DNA of 64,000 nt from an uncultured Treponema sp. GTDB taxonomy: Bacteria > Spirochaetota > Spirochaetia > Treponematales > Treponemataceae. The notes under the pieces were generated by a model. That model saw only the letters and a program-made list of their open reading frames with translations, was not told the origin of the DNA and made no database searches. The first letter of the stretch is position 1. The number at the start of each line of letters is the position of its first letter. A program made the translations under genes and the position numbers. Where the stretch lies: NCBI GenBank assembly GCA_946186185.1, contig CAMHMJ010000002.1, positions 1 to 64,000 on the forward strand. The letters are read 5' to 3'. Positions 6,932 through 16,151 of the stretch are shown one piece after another.

Positions 6932-9439
6932 ATGTATTTTGATGCCGCAAAATTTAAGGAAAATCTTGAAGGACGTCTTAAGAGACAGTACGGAAAGGAT
7001 ATTTCCCAGGCAAACAAACACGATCTTTTCGATGCAGTTTCAGCTTCTGCTCTTGAAGTAATCATGGAAAACTGGATGGCTACACGCCACGAATATGAAA
7101 AGAAACCAACAAAACAGCTTTATTATTTATCAGCTGAATTCCTTATGGGACGTGCTTTGAGCAACAACCTTATCAATGCAGAAATTGCTGCGCAGGTTAA
7201 AGAAGTTCTTAAGGGAATGAATATCGATTACGATATGATAGAAGATCAGGAACCTGATGCAGGTCTTGGTAACGGTGGTCTTGGCCGTCTTGCTGCCTGC
7301 TTCCTTGATTCTCTTGCAACACTCGATTACCCTGGACACGGATACGGAATCCGCTACCGCTACGGTATGTTCGAGCAGAGAATCGAAAACGGATACCAGG
7401 TTGAATATCCTGATAACTGGCTTGCTCACCGCGATCCTTGGGAAATTAAGAGAAGCGATCTTGCAGTTACAGTAAAATTCGGCGGAAACATCGCTTACGG
7501 AAAAACTCCTGACGGACGCGACCGCTTCTACATCGAAAACGCAGAAGAAGTTACAGCAACTCCTTACGATATGCCAATCGTTGGTTACGGAACAGGAACT
7601 GTAAACACACTCCGCCTGTGGCAGGCTTCAAGTCCGGACGGATTCGATCTTCAGCTTTTCAACAATATGGAATATAACCGCGCTGTAGAAAAACAGAACA
7701 GTGCAGAAAATATCTCTCTCGTACTTTATCCAAACGATTCAGGTCCGAGCGGAAAGGCTCTCCGCCTGAAGCAGCAGTACTTCTTCTCTTCTGCATCTTT
7801 GCAGGATCTTGTACGCCACTATGTTGCTGATTATGGTACAGATTTCAGCAAGTTCGCTGACCTTCACGTAATTCAGCTGAACGATACTCATCCGGTAGTT
7901 GCTATTCCTGAGCTTATGCGCATCCTTATGGATGAATACTATGTAGGCTGGGATGATGCATGGAAGGTTGTAACAAAGACATTTGCTTACACAAACCACA
8001 CAATCCTTGCAGAAGCTCTTGAAAAATGGCCAATCCCGATTTTCCAGGGTCTTCTTCCACGTATCTATCAGATTGTTGAAGAAATCAACCGCCGCTTCAT
8101 GATTGAAGTTCGCGAAAAATATCCGGAAGATTATGCTAAGCAGAACCGCATGAGCATCATTAATAACGGAAAAATCTACATGGCATGGCTTGCAATCCAC
8201 GCTTCTTTCAGCGTAAACGGTGTTGCAGAGCTTCATACACGCCTTTTGAAGGAAAAGGAACTCCACGACTGGTACGAGCTTTATCCTTCAAAGTTCAACA
8301 ACAAGACAAACGGTATCACACAGCGCCGCTGGCTCTTGTCTGCTAACCCGGAACTTTCTGACTTCATTACAGCCAGAATCGGTCACGGTTGGGAAAAAGA
8401 CCTTACATTGCTCAAGGGACTTGAAAAGTTCGACAGCGATAAAGATCTTAAAGAACTTATCAAAATCAAGGAAAACAACAAGCGCCGTCTTGCTGACTTC
8501 CTTAAGAACGCTCAGGGCGAAATCATCGATGCTGACAGTATTTTCGACGTTCAGGTTAAGCGTCTCCATGAATACAAACGCCAGCTTATGAACATCCTTC
8601 ACGTAATGTATGTTTATAACAGAATGATTGAAGACCCAAGCTATAAGCCTGCTAAAAAGACTTACATCTTCGGTGCTAAATCAGCTTCTGGTTACCGCCG
8701 TGCAAAGAGCATTATTAAGCTCATCACAACAGTTGCAGAACGCATCAATAACGACCGCCGCGTAAACGACAGACTTCACGTTGTATTCGTAGAAAACTAC
8801 CGCGTATCAGTTGCAGAAAAGATTTTCCCTGCAGCAGATATTTCTGAACAGATTTCTACAGCGGGACTTGAAGCTTCTGGTACTTCAAACATGAAGTTTA
8901 TGTGTAACGGTGCCCTTACAATGGGTACTATGGACGGTGCAAACATTGAAATCGTTGAAGAAGCCGGAAAAGAAAATGCATTCATCTTCGGTCTTCTTAC
9001 AGACGAAATCAAGAAAATTGAAGAAAATCACAGCTATAACCCGCAGGATTACCTCAGCCGCAATCCTGGTCTTATGAAGGTTGTAGAACAGCTTGTTGAC
9101 GGAACTTATGATCCAACTCACCAGCTTTTCAAAGAACTTCATGATTCTCTGGTTTACGGAATCGAAGGAAACCGTGCAGACGTTTACTACGTACTTGCAG
9201 ACTTTGACGACTACTGCCGTGCTCAGGAAGAAGCTGAAAAGCTTTATGCTGACAAAAAAGCATGGGCAAAAGCTTGTCTTAAGAACATTGCAAATGCAGG
9301 TAAATTCTCTTCAGACCGAACAATCGAAGATTATGTTCGCGACATCTGGCACCTCAAAAAGCTGCCAAGACCAGTTGAGGGTTCAAAACCAGCTGTAAAA
9401 GCAACAACTGCAAAGAAGACTACAACTAAGAAAGCATAA
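6932..9439 (+). CDS. glgP: Glycogen/alpha-glucan phosphorylase
   Basis: GT35 phosphorylase that releases glucose-1-phosphate from alpha-1,4-glucan. The active-site loop NGGLGRLAACFLDS is near residue 110. The pyridoxal-phosphate lysine lies in EASGTSNMKF (around residues 645-654), followed by NGALTMGTMDGANIEI. The 835-residue length fits. A Lys/Thr/Ala-rich tail (about the last 20 residues, KATTAKKTTTKKA) is unusual. The AGGAGG site 8 nt before the ATG supports the start. Product glucose-1-P would feed the phosphohexomutases encoded at 25077 and 28473. Confidence 0.97.
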   Translation: MYFDAAKFKENLEGRLKRQYGKDISQANKHDLFDAVSASALEVIMENWMATRHEYEKKPTKQLYYLSAEFLMGRALSNNLINAEIAAQVKEVLKGMNIDYDMIEDQEPDAGLGNGGLGRLAACFLDSLATLDYPGHGYGIRYRYGMFEQRIENGYQVEYPDNWLAHRDPWEIKRSDLAVTVKFGGNIAYGKTPDGRDRFYIENAEEVTATPYDMPIVGYGTGTVNTLRLWQASSPDGFDLQLFNNMEYNRAVEKQNSAENISLVLYPNDSGPSGKALRLKQQYFFSSASLQDLVRHYVADYGTDFSKFADLHVIQLNDTHPVVAIPELMRILMDEYYVGWDDAWKVVTKTFAYTNHTILAEALEKWPIPIFQGLLPRIYQIVEEINRRFMIEVREKYPEDYAKQNRMSIINNGKIYMAWLAIHASFSVNGVAELHTRLLKEKELHDWYELYPSKFNNKTNGITQRRWLLSANPELSDFITARIGHGWEKDLTLLKGLEKFDSDKDLKELIKIKENNKRRLADFLKNAQGEIIDADSIFDVQVKRLHEYKRQLMNILHVMYVYNRMIEDPSYKPAKKTYIFGAKSASGYRRAKSIIKLITTVAERINNDRRVNDRLHVVFVENYRVSVAEKIFPAADISEQISTAGLEASGTSNMKFMCNGALTMGTMDGANIEIVEEAGKENAFIFGLLTDEIKKIEENHSYNPQDYLSRNPGLMKVVEQLVDGTYDPTHQLFKELHDSLVYGIEGNRADVYYVLADFDDYCRAQEEAEKLYADKKAWAKACLKNIANAGKFSSDRTIEDYVRDIWHLKKLPRPVEGSKPAVKATTAKKTTTKKA

Positions 9440-9465
9440 GGTTTCTTAAGTTATTTTCTAACCGG

Positions 9466-9506
9466 AAAAAAGCGGAGGACAGTAAAAATTGCCCTCCGCT
9501 TTTTTT
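9466..9506 (+). terminator. Rho-independent terminator of glgP
   Basis: AAGCGGAGG and CCTCCGCTT form a stem with a 14-nt loop, followed by a T7 run. It lies 27 nt after the glgP stop. Confidence 0.85.
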
Positions 9507-9518
9507 ATGCAGGTTTGA

Positions 9519-9806
9519 TTAGTTATTGTGATTTAACTTTGAGTTTACCAAGATTATTAAAAAATTGGCGGGAGGGTAGCGAAATCTGTTTAGTTATTGA
9601 GATTTATCTTTGAGTTTAACAAGATTATTAAAAAAAATAGGCGGGAGGGTAGCGAAATGCGGGCAAAAAAACTCTGCTTGTGGCTGCCGCGTGAGCGGCA
9701 TTTAATAAGTTCCTTTGCCACAAGCAGCGTTTAGCACGCTAGCGTGCGTTTTTGACCCGCAGGGCGCGACCGTTAGCCAATTTTTTTAATAGATCAAATT
9801 AAACTC
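9519..9806 (+). repeat. Structured intergenic repeat, copy B, with duplicated left end
   Basis: The core runs from GGCGGGAGGGTAGCGAAAT (9639-9659) to GTTAGCCAATTTT (about 9785). The outer borders are GAGTTT (9541 and again 9612) and AAACTC (9801-9806). The left end is present twice as an imperfect direct repeat (9519-9585 and 9590-9659). Internal stems are CTGCTTGTGGC/GCCACAAGCAG, GCCGC/GCGGC and GCACGCTAGCGTGC. This fills most of the 452-nt gap between glgP and the HD-GYP gene; no gene is visible in it. Confidence 0.85.
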
Positions 9807-9891
9807 AAAATTAAGTCTACATAAAATTCCTCAAATTACTTGCTTTTTTGCTTAAATTTAGGGATAATTAAGTGCTAAAGGAATTATACTT

Positions 9892-11190
9892 ATGGTAAGT
9901 GAGAAGGAACAGAAATTACAGACAATTGTTGAACTGGAAAATAAGCTTAACGAGATTCAGGATGTTGACGTTCTTCTGGAACGGATTCTTACTGAAACCC
10001 GCAGAATTGTAAACGCAGATGCCGGTTCAATCTATGTTGTCACAGGTGATGATAATTCCAGTCTTAAAATTAAGTATTCTCAGAACGATACTCAGTTAAA
10101 AGAGCTTCCTGCCGGTGAAAAACTTCCATATTTATTCTTCTCTTTTCCAATTAATGAAAAATCAATTGCCGGTTATGTTGCCTGCACCGGTAAGCCTCTG
10201 AATATAAAAGACGCCTATGAGCTGGATGAGGATTTACCATATAAGTTCAACAAGCAGACAGATCTTACTACAAACTACCGCACAAAATCCATGTATACAA
10301 TTCCGCTTAAGATGGCAAGCGGAACTATTCTTGGTGTTCTTCAGATAATCAATGCTCAGAACAATAAGGGTGAAGTAATCCCTTTTGATGCTGACTGCGA
10401 GCTCTATATCACTCATTTTGCAACTGCCGCCGTTCAGGCTTTGCAGCACGCCTATAATACCCAGAACATGGTAAAACGTATGCTCAAAATGTCTGAATTC
10501 CGTGATCCAAAGGAAACTTATCCTCATGTCGAGCGTGTTTCAAGTATTTCTCTCGAAATTTACGACCGATGGGCATTTAATAACAATGTTCCTGAGGAAG
10601 AGCGTCACCGTTTCCGGGATAATTTAAAGATTGCGGCAAAATTTCACGATATAGGAAAGGTTGGTGTTTCGGATATTATTTTGAAGAAACAGTTTCCGCG
10701 CTTTACGGATGAAGAACGTTCCATTATGAAGGGACATACCTGTCTTGGTGCCATGCTGTTTTATCCTGCAGATTCCTTCCTGGATCAGATGTCCATTGAA
10801 GTTGCCCTTCATCATCATGAACGCTGGGATGGCGGTGAAAGCGGTTATCCTGGACGCTTTAATCTTGATAAGCTCGTTACTCTTGAAAATGACGACGAGT
10901 ACGATTTTACAGAAAAAGATAAATTTTCTATCGGTAGTGCTGTTCTTGTTCGAAAGCCTTTGAAGGGTCTTGAAATTCCTCTTGCTGCCCGAATCGTTGC
11001 CGTTGCCGATGTTTTTGATGCCCTTTCCCATAAACGCTGCTATAAACAGGCCTGGACCGTTGAAGATGCCTTTGCCGAAATTCAAAATGAATCCGGAAAG
11101 CAGTTTGACCCGGAAGTAGTTCTGGCCTTCATGAAAATCAGGGATCGTATAATGTCCATTCTTATGGCAATCCCTGACGATAAAGAGTAG
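9892..11190 (+). CDS. GAF and HD-GYP domain protein (probable cyclic-di-GMP phosphodiesterase)
   Basis: A 432-residue soluble protein. An N-terminal GAF sensor domain (about residues 20-190) is followed by an HD-GYP domain (about 205-425). The HD pair is in FHDIGKVGVSD (residues 251-260). Further metal-site histidines are in KGHTCLG and ALHHHERWDGGESGYPG, where GYP is intact (318-320). Such proteins hydrolyse c-di-GMP and in spirochaetes tie the signal to motility and surface behaviour. The ligand of the GAF domain is unknown. AAAGGA precedes the ATG. The gene is monocistronic, bounded by repeat B upstream and a terminator plus repeat C downstream. Confidence 0.9.
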   Translation: MVSEKEQKLQTIVELENKLNEIQDVDVLLERILTETRRIVNADAGSIYVVTGDDNSSLKIKYSQNDTQLKELPAGEKLPYLFFSFPINEKSIAGYVACTGKPLNIKDAYELDEDLPYKFNKQTDLTTNYRTKSMYTIPLKMASGTILGVLQIINAQNNKGEVIPFDADCELYITHFATAAVQALQHAYNTQNMVKRMLKMSEFRDPKETYPHVERVSSISLEIYDRWAFNNNVPEEERHRFRDNLKIAAKFHDIGKVGVSDIILKKQFPRFTDEERSIMKGHTCLGAMLFYPADSFLDQMSIEVALHHHERWDGGESGYPGRFNLDKLVTLENDDEYDFTEKDKFSIGSAVLVRKPLKGLEIPLAARIVAVADVFDALSHKRCYKQAWTVEDAFAEIQNESGKQFDPEVVLAFMKIRDRIMSILMAIPDDKE

Positions 11191-11209
11191 GGGATGAATC
11201 CTGAAAGAT

Positions 11210-11237
11210 GCCGCGCTATTGAAGTGCGGCTTTTTTT
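11210..11237 (+). terminator. Terminator after the HD-GYP gene
   Basis: GCCGC...GCGGC with a T7 run forms a short intrinsic terminator about 20 nt after the stop codon. Confidence 0.75.
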
Positions 11238-11250
11238 ATTTAACCTAAAT

Positions 11251-11459
11251 TTTAAAATTGTAGATATAACACAAAATTGGCGGGAGGGTGCAGCATAAAT
11301 GCTGGCGAAATGCGGGCAAAAAACTCTATTTGTGGCTGCCGCGGTAGCGGCATTTAATTAGTTCCTTTGCCACAAATAGCGTTTAGCGCGCTCTTCTCGC
11401 GTTTTTGACCCGCAGGACGCAACCGTTAGCCAATTTTGAAGTATAGTATATATTTAAAC
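11251..11459 (+). repeat. Structured intergenic repeat, copy C
   Basis: Inner ends are AAAATTGGC (11273) and GCCAATTTT (11429-11437). The stem CTATTTGTGGC/GCCACAAATAG keeps pairing although the bases differ from copy B. The GCCGC/GCGGC stem is present, while the GCGCGC palindrome is degraded to GCGCGCTCTTCTCGCG. The outer right border TTTAAACTT abuts the UPF0178 stop codon at 11460. It lies between two convergent genes. Confidence 0.8.
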
Positions 11460-11924
11460 TTATCTGTTTCCCCAGAGCCTTCCGGCTTCTTTCTGGAAGC
11501 ATTTTATAAAATCGTCTAAGTTTTTTTTGCTGTAGGAATGTTTTTTATTTCCGCCAAGACCAATTGATGCCAGCTGGAAATCAAAGTTTCTGTCTTCAAC
11601 TTCGTTTTTGATATTGCTTTTTGTAAAGCTTTTTCCTCTGTCATTTATGGTGCAGATTTCTTTCTCTACCAGTTTTTCTGCAAAAAGAATGTCTTTTGTT
11701 ATTACAAGATCGCCGTTTTGAGCGTTTTCTAAAATCCAGTTGTCTGCCTTGTCTTTGCCTTGCTCTAAGACTACCATTTCAAAACCGTCTTCCTTGCAGG
11801 GTATTTCCTTGTTGGCGGCTAAAACTACTTTAACTGAAGGGTAGGTTTTCTTTGTGTATCTGATTGTATAGTCTCTGACGGCGCGGGGGCAGGAATCTGC
11901 ATCAATGTATATTTTTGATGCCAT
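11460..11924 (-). CDS. UPF0178/DUF188 family protein (YaiI/YqxD-like)
   Basis: A 154-residue protein with the family's N-terminal motif IYIDADSCPRAVRDY and the internal VITKDILFAEKLVEK and NDRGK segments. The family resembles NYN/PIN-type nucleases but its biological role is not established. It begins 1 nt after the ZapA-like stop codon, so it is the last gene of the leftward infC operon. Its stop codon abuts repeat C. Confidence 0.88.
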   Translation of the reverse strand: MASKIYIDADSCPRAVRDYTIRYTKKTYPSVKVVLAANKEIPCKEDGFEMVVLEQGKDKADNWILENAQNGDLVITKDILFAEKLVEKEICTINDRGKSFTKSNIKNEVEDRNFDFQLASIGLGGNKKHSYSKKNLDDFIKCFQKEAGRLWGNR

Positions 11925-11925
11925 A

Positions 11926-12228
11926 TTAAAGTACCGCGTCGATTTTTGAAATCATTTCCTGAGCCATTTTATCGATTCTTTCATCGAGGGTGTTGTTTTC
12001 GATGGCTTCCTGAATTTCAACTTTCTTTTTCTTGTCTGAATAGACCTGATCGCACATCATAATCCCCGCCATAATTGCAATGTGAAGGGGATTTGTAAAT
12101 GCACCTTTTTTTTCAAGTCCGTCGGTAACGCCCTTGTAATATTTTAGGAGCTTGTTCAGGTATTCCTGATCTTCGTCTGATTTAATGGAAAAGGATGTTC
12201 CAAGAAGGTTTATTTGAAGAAGTCCCAT
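11926..12228 (-). CDS. zapA: ZapA-like cell division protein
   Basis: A 100-residue protein of ZapA type. The N-terminal beta segment (LLQINLLGTSFSIKSDED) is followed by a long helix with the LHIAIMAGIMMCDQ region and a coiled-coil tail. ZapA binds FtsZ and promotes Z-ring bundling in the cytoplasm. An AGGAGA site precedes the ATG. It follows the coiled-coil gene by 11 nt in the ribosomal-protein operon. The assignment rests on motif pattern and size, which are short. Confidence 0.75.
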   Translation of the reverse strand: MGLLQINLLGTSFSIKSDEDQEYLNKLLKYYKGVTDGLEKKGAFTNPLHIAIMAGIMMCDQVYSDKKKKVEIQEAIENNTLDERIDKMAQEMISKIDAVL

Positions 12229-12239
12229 GAGCTGATCTC

Positions 12240-12875
12240 CTAAAAGATATCAAACTGTCCGTTATCGTCGGTCTGGTCGTCTTCGGGATTTCCCTGGTCT
12301 TCGCTATAGTCCTGGTTTATGTCGTCTGCGTAATTGTCTTCGTCAGGAGCTGCAGGCTGCATGTCGTAAAACTGTTTTTCCGAATAATTTGAGTTTACTG
12401 CGTAAGGATTGATCGAACTTACGGTCTCTTCTTCTTCGGTTTCTTCTGCAATTTCCTGAGAATAAACGTCCTCTGAAACAGCAGTGTTTTCATAGTCTGC
12501 TTCTGGTTCGCTTGAAACTGAAGTGTCAGTCTCTGGTTTAGTAGTATAATTTTCTGATACTGTTTGTGATGCAGTATTATTTTCTGATGTAATGTGATTT
12601 TCTGAAAGTTTCTGTGCTTCTGTGTTGTTCTGAACAACCTTAAGAACAGAATTTTCGATTGAAGATAAGCGGTCAAGAGCTTTCAGGATTCCACTTTCGA
12701 TTTTATTCTGGTCGTTTTCAAAAGATGAAAGCTGCTCCGACTTGCTGGAAAGCGCATTTGTGAGCTCTGAACACTTTGTGCGCAGAGCATCGTTTTCAGC
12801 CTGTAACTGTGCAATTTTTGCAACAGCGCTTTCAACTTTTTTTTCCAGAAGTAAAATCTGTTCAAGTGAAATCAT
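12240..12875 (-). CDS. Coiled-coil acidic protein, possible ZapA partner
   Basis: A 211-residue protein of unknown function. Residues 1-80 form a heptad-rich coiled coil (LEQILLLEKKVESAVAKIAQ, then further Leu/Glu heptads). The remainder is low complexity, rich in Glu, Asp, Ser, Thr and Tyr, and likely disordered. Its place directly before a ZapA-like gene suggests a ZapB-like or other divisome role, which is inference. GGGAG lies 8 nt before the ATG. Confidence 0.75.
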   Translation of the reverse strand: MISLEQILLLEKKVESAVAKIAQLQAENDALRTKCSELTNALSSKSEQLSSFENDQNKIESGILKALDRLSSIENSVLKVVQNNTEAQKLSENHITSENNTASQTVSENYTTKPETDTSVSSEPEADYENTAVSEDVYSQEIAEETEEEETVSSINPYAVNSNYSEKQFYDMQPAAPDEDNYADDINQDYSEDQGNPEDDQTDDNGQFDIF

Positions 12876-12894
12876 ACCTGAAAGCTCCCTTTAA

Positions 12895-13254
12895 TTATTT
12901 GCTAAGTGCTTTCTTTGCTGCTTCTACAACTGCTTTGAATGCAACTGGATCTTCTACAGCCATGTTAGAAAGTGCTTTGCGGTTGATAGCAATACCTGCT
13001 TTTGCACAGCCGTTGATGAATGTAGAATATGTCATTCCTTCATCACGTACTGCAGCGTTGATACGTGCAATCCACAATGCTCTGAAGTTAGCTTTGCGGT
13101 CGCGGCGGTCAACATAAGCATGTGTCAATGCTTTTACAACAGCGTCTTTAGCTGGTTTATAGTTTGATTTTCTGTCACCGCGGAAACCTTTTGCAAGCTT
13201 AAGGATCTTTGTGCGGCGGTTCTTTCTTTTTGTTCCGTCTATTGCTCTTGACAT
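12895..13254 (-). CDS. rplT: 50S ribosomal protein L20
   Basis: A 119-residue basic protein with the L20 signatures [18 protein letters not shown] and [20 protein letters not shown]. It binds 23S rRNA early in 50S assembly and in many bacteria represses its own operon. It lies 12 nt after rpmI in the standard infC-rpmI-rplT order. Confidence 0.98.
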   Translation of the reverse strand: MSRAIDGTKRKNRRTKILKLAKGFRGDRKSNYKPAKDAVVKALTHAYVDRRDRKANFRALWIARINAAVRDEGMTYSTFINGCAKAGIAINRKALSNMAVEDPVAFKAVVEAAKKALSK

Positions 13255-13266
13255 TTCTTACTCCTA

Positions 13267-13467
13267 TTAACCGTATGGAAGCATCTGCTTACGGATTTTT
13301 CTTGCATCTGCTTCGGCTACATAGCCAGTTTCACGCAGCTGTCTTTTTCTTTTTGGTGAACGCTTTGTCAAAATATGGCGAAGGTTCTGTTTCTTGTGCT
13401 TAACTTTTCCGCTACCAGTCAAAGAGTAGCGCTTTGCAGCAGCACGTTTTGTCTTCTGTTTAGGCAT
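13267..13467 (-). CDS. rpmI: 50S ribosomal protein L35
   Basis: A 66-residue very basic protein beginning [20 protein letters not shown], with the L35 pattern and the [15 protein letters not shown] segment. It is the middle gene of the infC-rpmI-rplT operon, 21 nt after infC. Confidence 0.97.
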   Translation of the reverse strand: MPKQKTKRAAAKRYSLTGSGKVKHKKQNLRHILTKRSPKRKRQLRETGYVAEADARKIRKQMLPYG

Positions 13468-13488
13468 TTCCTTTACCTCAAAATAAAA

Positions 13489-14022
13489 TTATTTGGCTTT
13501 TGCAGATATTGTCATGGACATTGTTTTGCCGTCCATAGCCGGCTGTTTTTCCACAACGTACGCTGAGGTAAGCCTTTTTAACACCTCATTCAGGACATCA
13601 TAGCCGAGTTCAGTATGGGCAAGTTCGCGTCCGCGGAAACGGATGGTTACTTTTACCTTGTTGCCCTCGTCAAGAAATTCCTGCACATGCTTGGCTTTTG
13701 TATCAAGATCACCAGAGCCGATTTTCGGCTGCATACGGATTTCTTTTAACTTGAGTACCTTCTGATTCTTCTTGGCGTCTCGGAGCTTTTTTTCCTGTTC
13801 GAATCGGTACTTGCCATAGTCGAGTATTTTGCATACCGGCGGGTTGGCATTTGGGCTTACTTCAACAAGGTCAAGGTCCTTTTCCTTTGCAAGCTTGAGT
13901 GCCTCCAATGTTGGAACGATTCCTTTCTGGTTTCCCTCATCATCGATGAGCCTGACCTCACGGACACGGATCATTTCATTTATCCTCTGTCCCTTATTGT
14001 TGTTATTATTAGCGTATGCCAA
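13489..14022 (-). CDS. infC: Translation initiation factor IF-3
   Basis: A 177-residue factor that binds the 30S subunit and proofreads start codon pairing. The N-domain begins near [17 protein letters not shown]. The linker and C-domain hold [15 protein letters not shown] and [24 protein letters not shown] sequence. The start codon is TTG at 14022, supported by AGGAGGA 3-4 nt upstream. Non-ATG infC starts are a known autoregulatory feature (AUU in E. coli), so a rare start here fits. A 5-bp hairpin GTGTG/CACAC (14034-14048) sits just upstream of the ribosome-binding site. Confidence 0.97.
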   Translation of the reverse strand: MAYANNNNNKGQRINEMIRVREVRLIDDEGNQKGIVPTLEALKLAKEKDLDLVEVSPNANPPVCKILDYGKYRFEQEKKLRDAKKNQKVLKLKEIRMQPKIGSGDLDTKAKHVQEFLDEGNKVKVTIRFRGRELAHTELGYDVLNEVLKRLTSAYVVEKQPAMDGKTMSMTISAKAK

Positions 14023-14033
14023 CTATCCTCCTA

Positions 14034-14099
14034 GTGTGCAGAACACACATCATGTAAACGTATTTTACAATTATATAAGAAATTCGCCATTTATGTCTA
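14034..14099 (-). promoter_or_regulatory. infC operon promoter and leader hairpin
   Basis: On the minus strand TAGACA (14094-14099), an 18-bp spacer and TATAAT (14070-14075) give a good promoter with a leader of about 41 nt. The leader ends in a GTGTG-CAGAA-CACAC hairpin immediately before the AGGAGG site. Confidence 0.7.
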
Positions 14100-14182
14100 T
14101 AGTAGTTTTATATTTTCACTCATAAAATCGGCTCCCGGAAGGAGTCCTGTCGCCAGTCCCGGAACCCCTCTTTTTGAACGGA

Positions 14183-15424
14183 TTATTCAAAAACTACCGC
14201 CAGAAGAGTAAGGTTAAAGTGTATTTTTCCCAGCTGTTCACCATGAGAATAAAAGCCCGAAAGAGAACTGAAGGCGCTTTTCCACTCTGTTAGAAAGGTT
14301 TTGTGAAAATTGTTTTTTTCAAAAAGAGTTTTTCTTGCGTCGCAGTGAATCAGAAAAACAAGGGAAGGGGAGTTTTCTGCCGGATTCTGAGTTTTTTCCT
14401 GCCCGTTCTGTTTATCTGACAGGTTTTCTGCTTTGTTCAGCGGATTTTCCTGTTCGTCCGTAGAATCCCGGCCGCTTTGCGCATCCTGCGTCGCATTTAT
14501 TGCTTTTTCTTCAAAATCTTCCTTGATTTTTTTTATTGTTCCCTTTGTAATTTCCGGAAAATTACCGGTCTCAAGTACAGAAACCTTTGTATTATTGAAT
14601 ATTCGTGAACTGTAACTTATTGAATTGTCATAATTCACCTTTTCGCAGGCAGAGACATAGAGTTCTTTCTCCGTGATGCGGCCCAGGGGGTGTTCCTTGA
14701 GGAAGGGCTCAATTTCTGCTTCTTTCAGATGGAAGGCATCCTTTAAAACCAGTTTTGCAGGCTTTCTGTTCAGCTCTTTGACGATTCTGTTTTTTATATC
14801 CACTAAGGTTGCCGTAAAGGTGTGCTTTGTCGGAACGTATACATTTTCCTTGTAAATACTGATTGAGCCGTTAAGGTTTCTTATGAACATGTATACCGCA
14901 GAATTTTCGTATACTTTTCCATTTTCAGAAACCAGGGTGGCTTCGTGGTCGTAGTTTTTTACTCCGCAGGTCCCGCCGGTAACCGGAATATTGTATTCGC
15001 AGGTAACTGAGTCCAGGGCGGTAAGGACAAGCTCTTCTGAGAGGGAGAAAGCCGTTGTGAACTCAAGACAGACTGTGTTTTCAGTTGAAGAAAGAGATTC
15101 GATGCTGTTTTTAATTTTCTGGACGCTCTGAAGGGGAAAAGAAGCGATGTCGGGAATTACCCCGCCGGTGCATTCAATGCCGTCTGTGAACCAGATTGCC
15201 TGGCTTGAAAACTCCTGCTCTCCGGAAGCAGAAATTACTCCGCAGGTAGTGCAGCCCATGGATTTTGTGCCTGGAAATTCTTCTGAAATCAGCTTTGTGA
15301 GTTCCCGGAATACTTTTTCCGGTGCAAAATAGAGGACAAGCTTTGCATCAGAGATGTCTTTTTTCAGTTCCTTGAATATTTCTTCCGCAGTGCTTTGTGA
15401 AGAGCTGTTTACCACATTTTTCAT
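14183..15424 (-). CDS. FIST domain protein (sensory/signal transduction)
   Basis: About 413 residues from the ATG at 15424. The FIST N domain shows SMGCTTCGVISASGE, WFTDGIECTGGVIPD and TGGTCGVKNYDHEATLV. The FIST C domain ends in LVFLIHCDARKTL and GFYSHGEQLGKIHFNLTLLAVVF. Between them is a Lys/Glu/Asn-rich low-complexity linker (about residues 320-355). FIST proteins are thought to bind small ligands such as amino acids and often work with chemotaxis proteins. The longer reading frame starts with GTG six codons earlier, but a TTTACT-17-TATTAT promoter overlaps that extension, so the ATG is preferred. Confidence 0.85.
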   Translation of the reverse strand: MKNVVNSSSQSTAEEIFKELKKDISDAKLVLYFAPEKVFRELTKLISEEFPGTKSMGCTTCGVISASGEQEFSSQAIWFTDGIECTGGVIPDIASFPLQSVQKIKNSIESLSSTENTVCLEFTTAFSLSEELVLTALDSVTCEYNIPVTGGTCGVKNYDHEATLVSENGKVYENSAVYMFIRNLNGSISIYKENVYVPTKHTFTATLVDIKNRIVKELNRKPAKLVLKDAFHLKEAEIEPFLKEHPLGRITEKELYVSACEKVNYDNSISYSSRIFNNTKVSVLETGNFPEITKGTIKKIKEDFEEKAINATQDAQSGRDSTDEQENPLNKAENLSDKQNGQEKTQNPAENSPSLVFLIHCDARKTLFEKNNFHKTFLTEWKSAFSSLSGFYSHGEQLGKIHFNLTLLAVVFE

Positions 15425-15433
15425 ATACCTATA

Positions 15434-15462
15434 ATAATACACGGTTTTTGCCCTGTAGTAAA
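15434..15462 (-). promoter_or_regulatory. Promoter of the FIST gene
   Basis: On the minus strand TTTACT (15457-15462), a 17-bp spacer and TATTAT (15434-15439) end 9 nt before the ATG at 15424. The transcript would have almost no 5' leader. Confidence 0.55.
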
Positions 15463-15480
15463 TTTGTTTTTTTTATTCCA

Positions 15481-15509
15481 TTGAAACTGATTATTTTGTG
15501 TGTTATAGT
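15481..15509 (+). promoter_or_regulatory. Promoter with leaderless start for the 15516 gene
   Basis: TTGAAA (15481-15486), a 17-bp spacer and TATAGT (15504-15509) are followed after only 6 nt (AAAAAC) by ATG. There is no room for a ribosome-binding site. This is the clearest leaderless candidate in the window. Confidence 0.7.
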
Positions 15510-15515
15510 AAAAAC

Positions 15516-16151
15516 ATGCTGTTGTTCACGTTGTTTTTAATTCCCTGTGTTTCACTTCTTTTTTTATTAAATTCAGGCGATAAGGCTTACAGGGGTGTTT
15601 TTGCCGGCGGAGTTATTTCCGGTGTTGTGGTTACAATCTGTACCTTCATTTTCAGTTTTCTTCACCGGGTGCCGGAATATTCTTTTGCCTCTAATTTTTC
15701 CTACTATGCCATGAGGGAATACGTTCTTCCGGCTGTTTTGTTATACGTTCTGTATTTCTTTGTAACCCGGGACGAACTGGATTTTAAATCAAAGGCTTTT
15801 TTCTTTCTTGAAGGCGGATTTTTTTCAATCTATATGCCGTATTTTATAATAGTTTCCTGTCCTTCAAGTTTTTCAATGTATGAGCTGTTCTTTAAGCCTT
15901 TAATCTGGCTTGGAATGCTTTCTCTGAGTGCTGTTTTCATTCAGAATATAATTCTTTCTTCCGTTCAGAAAAACCGTGGAAAATTTATCGTTTTCTGTGT
16001 TCTTCTTGCCTTTACTCTGTTTATTCCGCCGTTTTTGAATACTCTCTGGATATTAAACTGGCTTAAAATCGTATTTATTGTATTTTCTTCTATTTATATT
16101 ATTGCGGGAATTGCTGCGGCAGCCTACGCTCTGCTTGTTGAAAGAGACTAG
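15516..16151 (+). CDS. Multi-pass membrane protein of unknown function
   Basis: About 211 residues with six or seven strongly hydrophobic segments (first LLFTLFLIPCVSLLFLL, last IVFIVFSSIYIIAGIAAAAY). I do not recognise a family. A longer frame opens at a GTG at 15498, but that overlaps the -10 box, so the ATG at 15516 is chosen. It is 44 nt upstream of smc and probably anchored in the inner membrane. PrsW-type proteases have a comparable layout, but no catalytic motif is evident. Confidence 0.75.
   Translation: MLLFTLFLIPCVSLLFLLNSGDKAYRGVFAGGVISGVVVTICTFIFSFLHRVPEYSFASNFSYYAMREYVLPAVLLYVLYFFVTRDELDFKSKAFFFLEGGFFSIYMPYFIIVSCPSSFSMYELFFKPLIWLGMLSLSAVFIQNIILSSVQKNRGKFIVFCVLLAFTLFIPPFLNTLWILNWLKIVFIVFSSIYIIAGIAAAAYALLVERD

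Noticed and set aside
7739..8266. 175-codon minus-strand frame opposite glgP
   Set aside because: It is a shadow of glgP with no start signal.
11251..11459. Element C as a riboswitch for the downstream gene
   Set aside because: It lies between convergent genes, so it is not a 5' leader of either.
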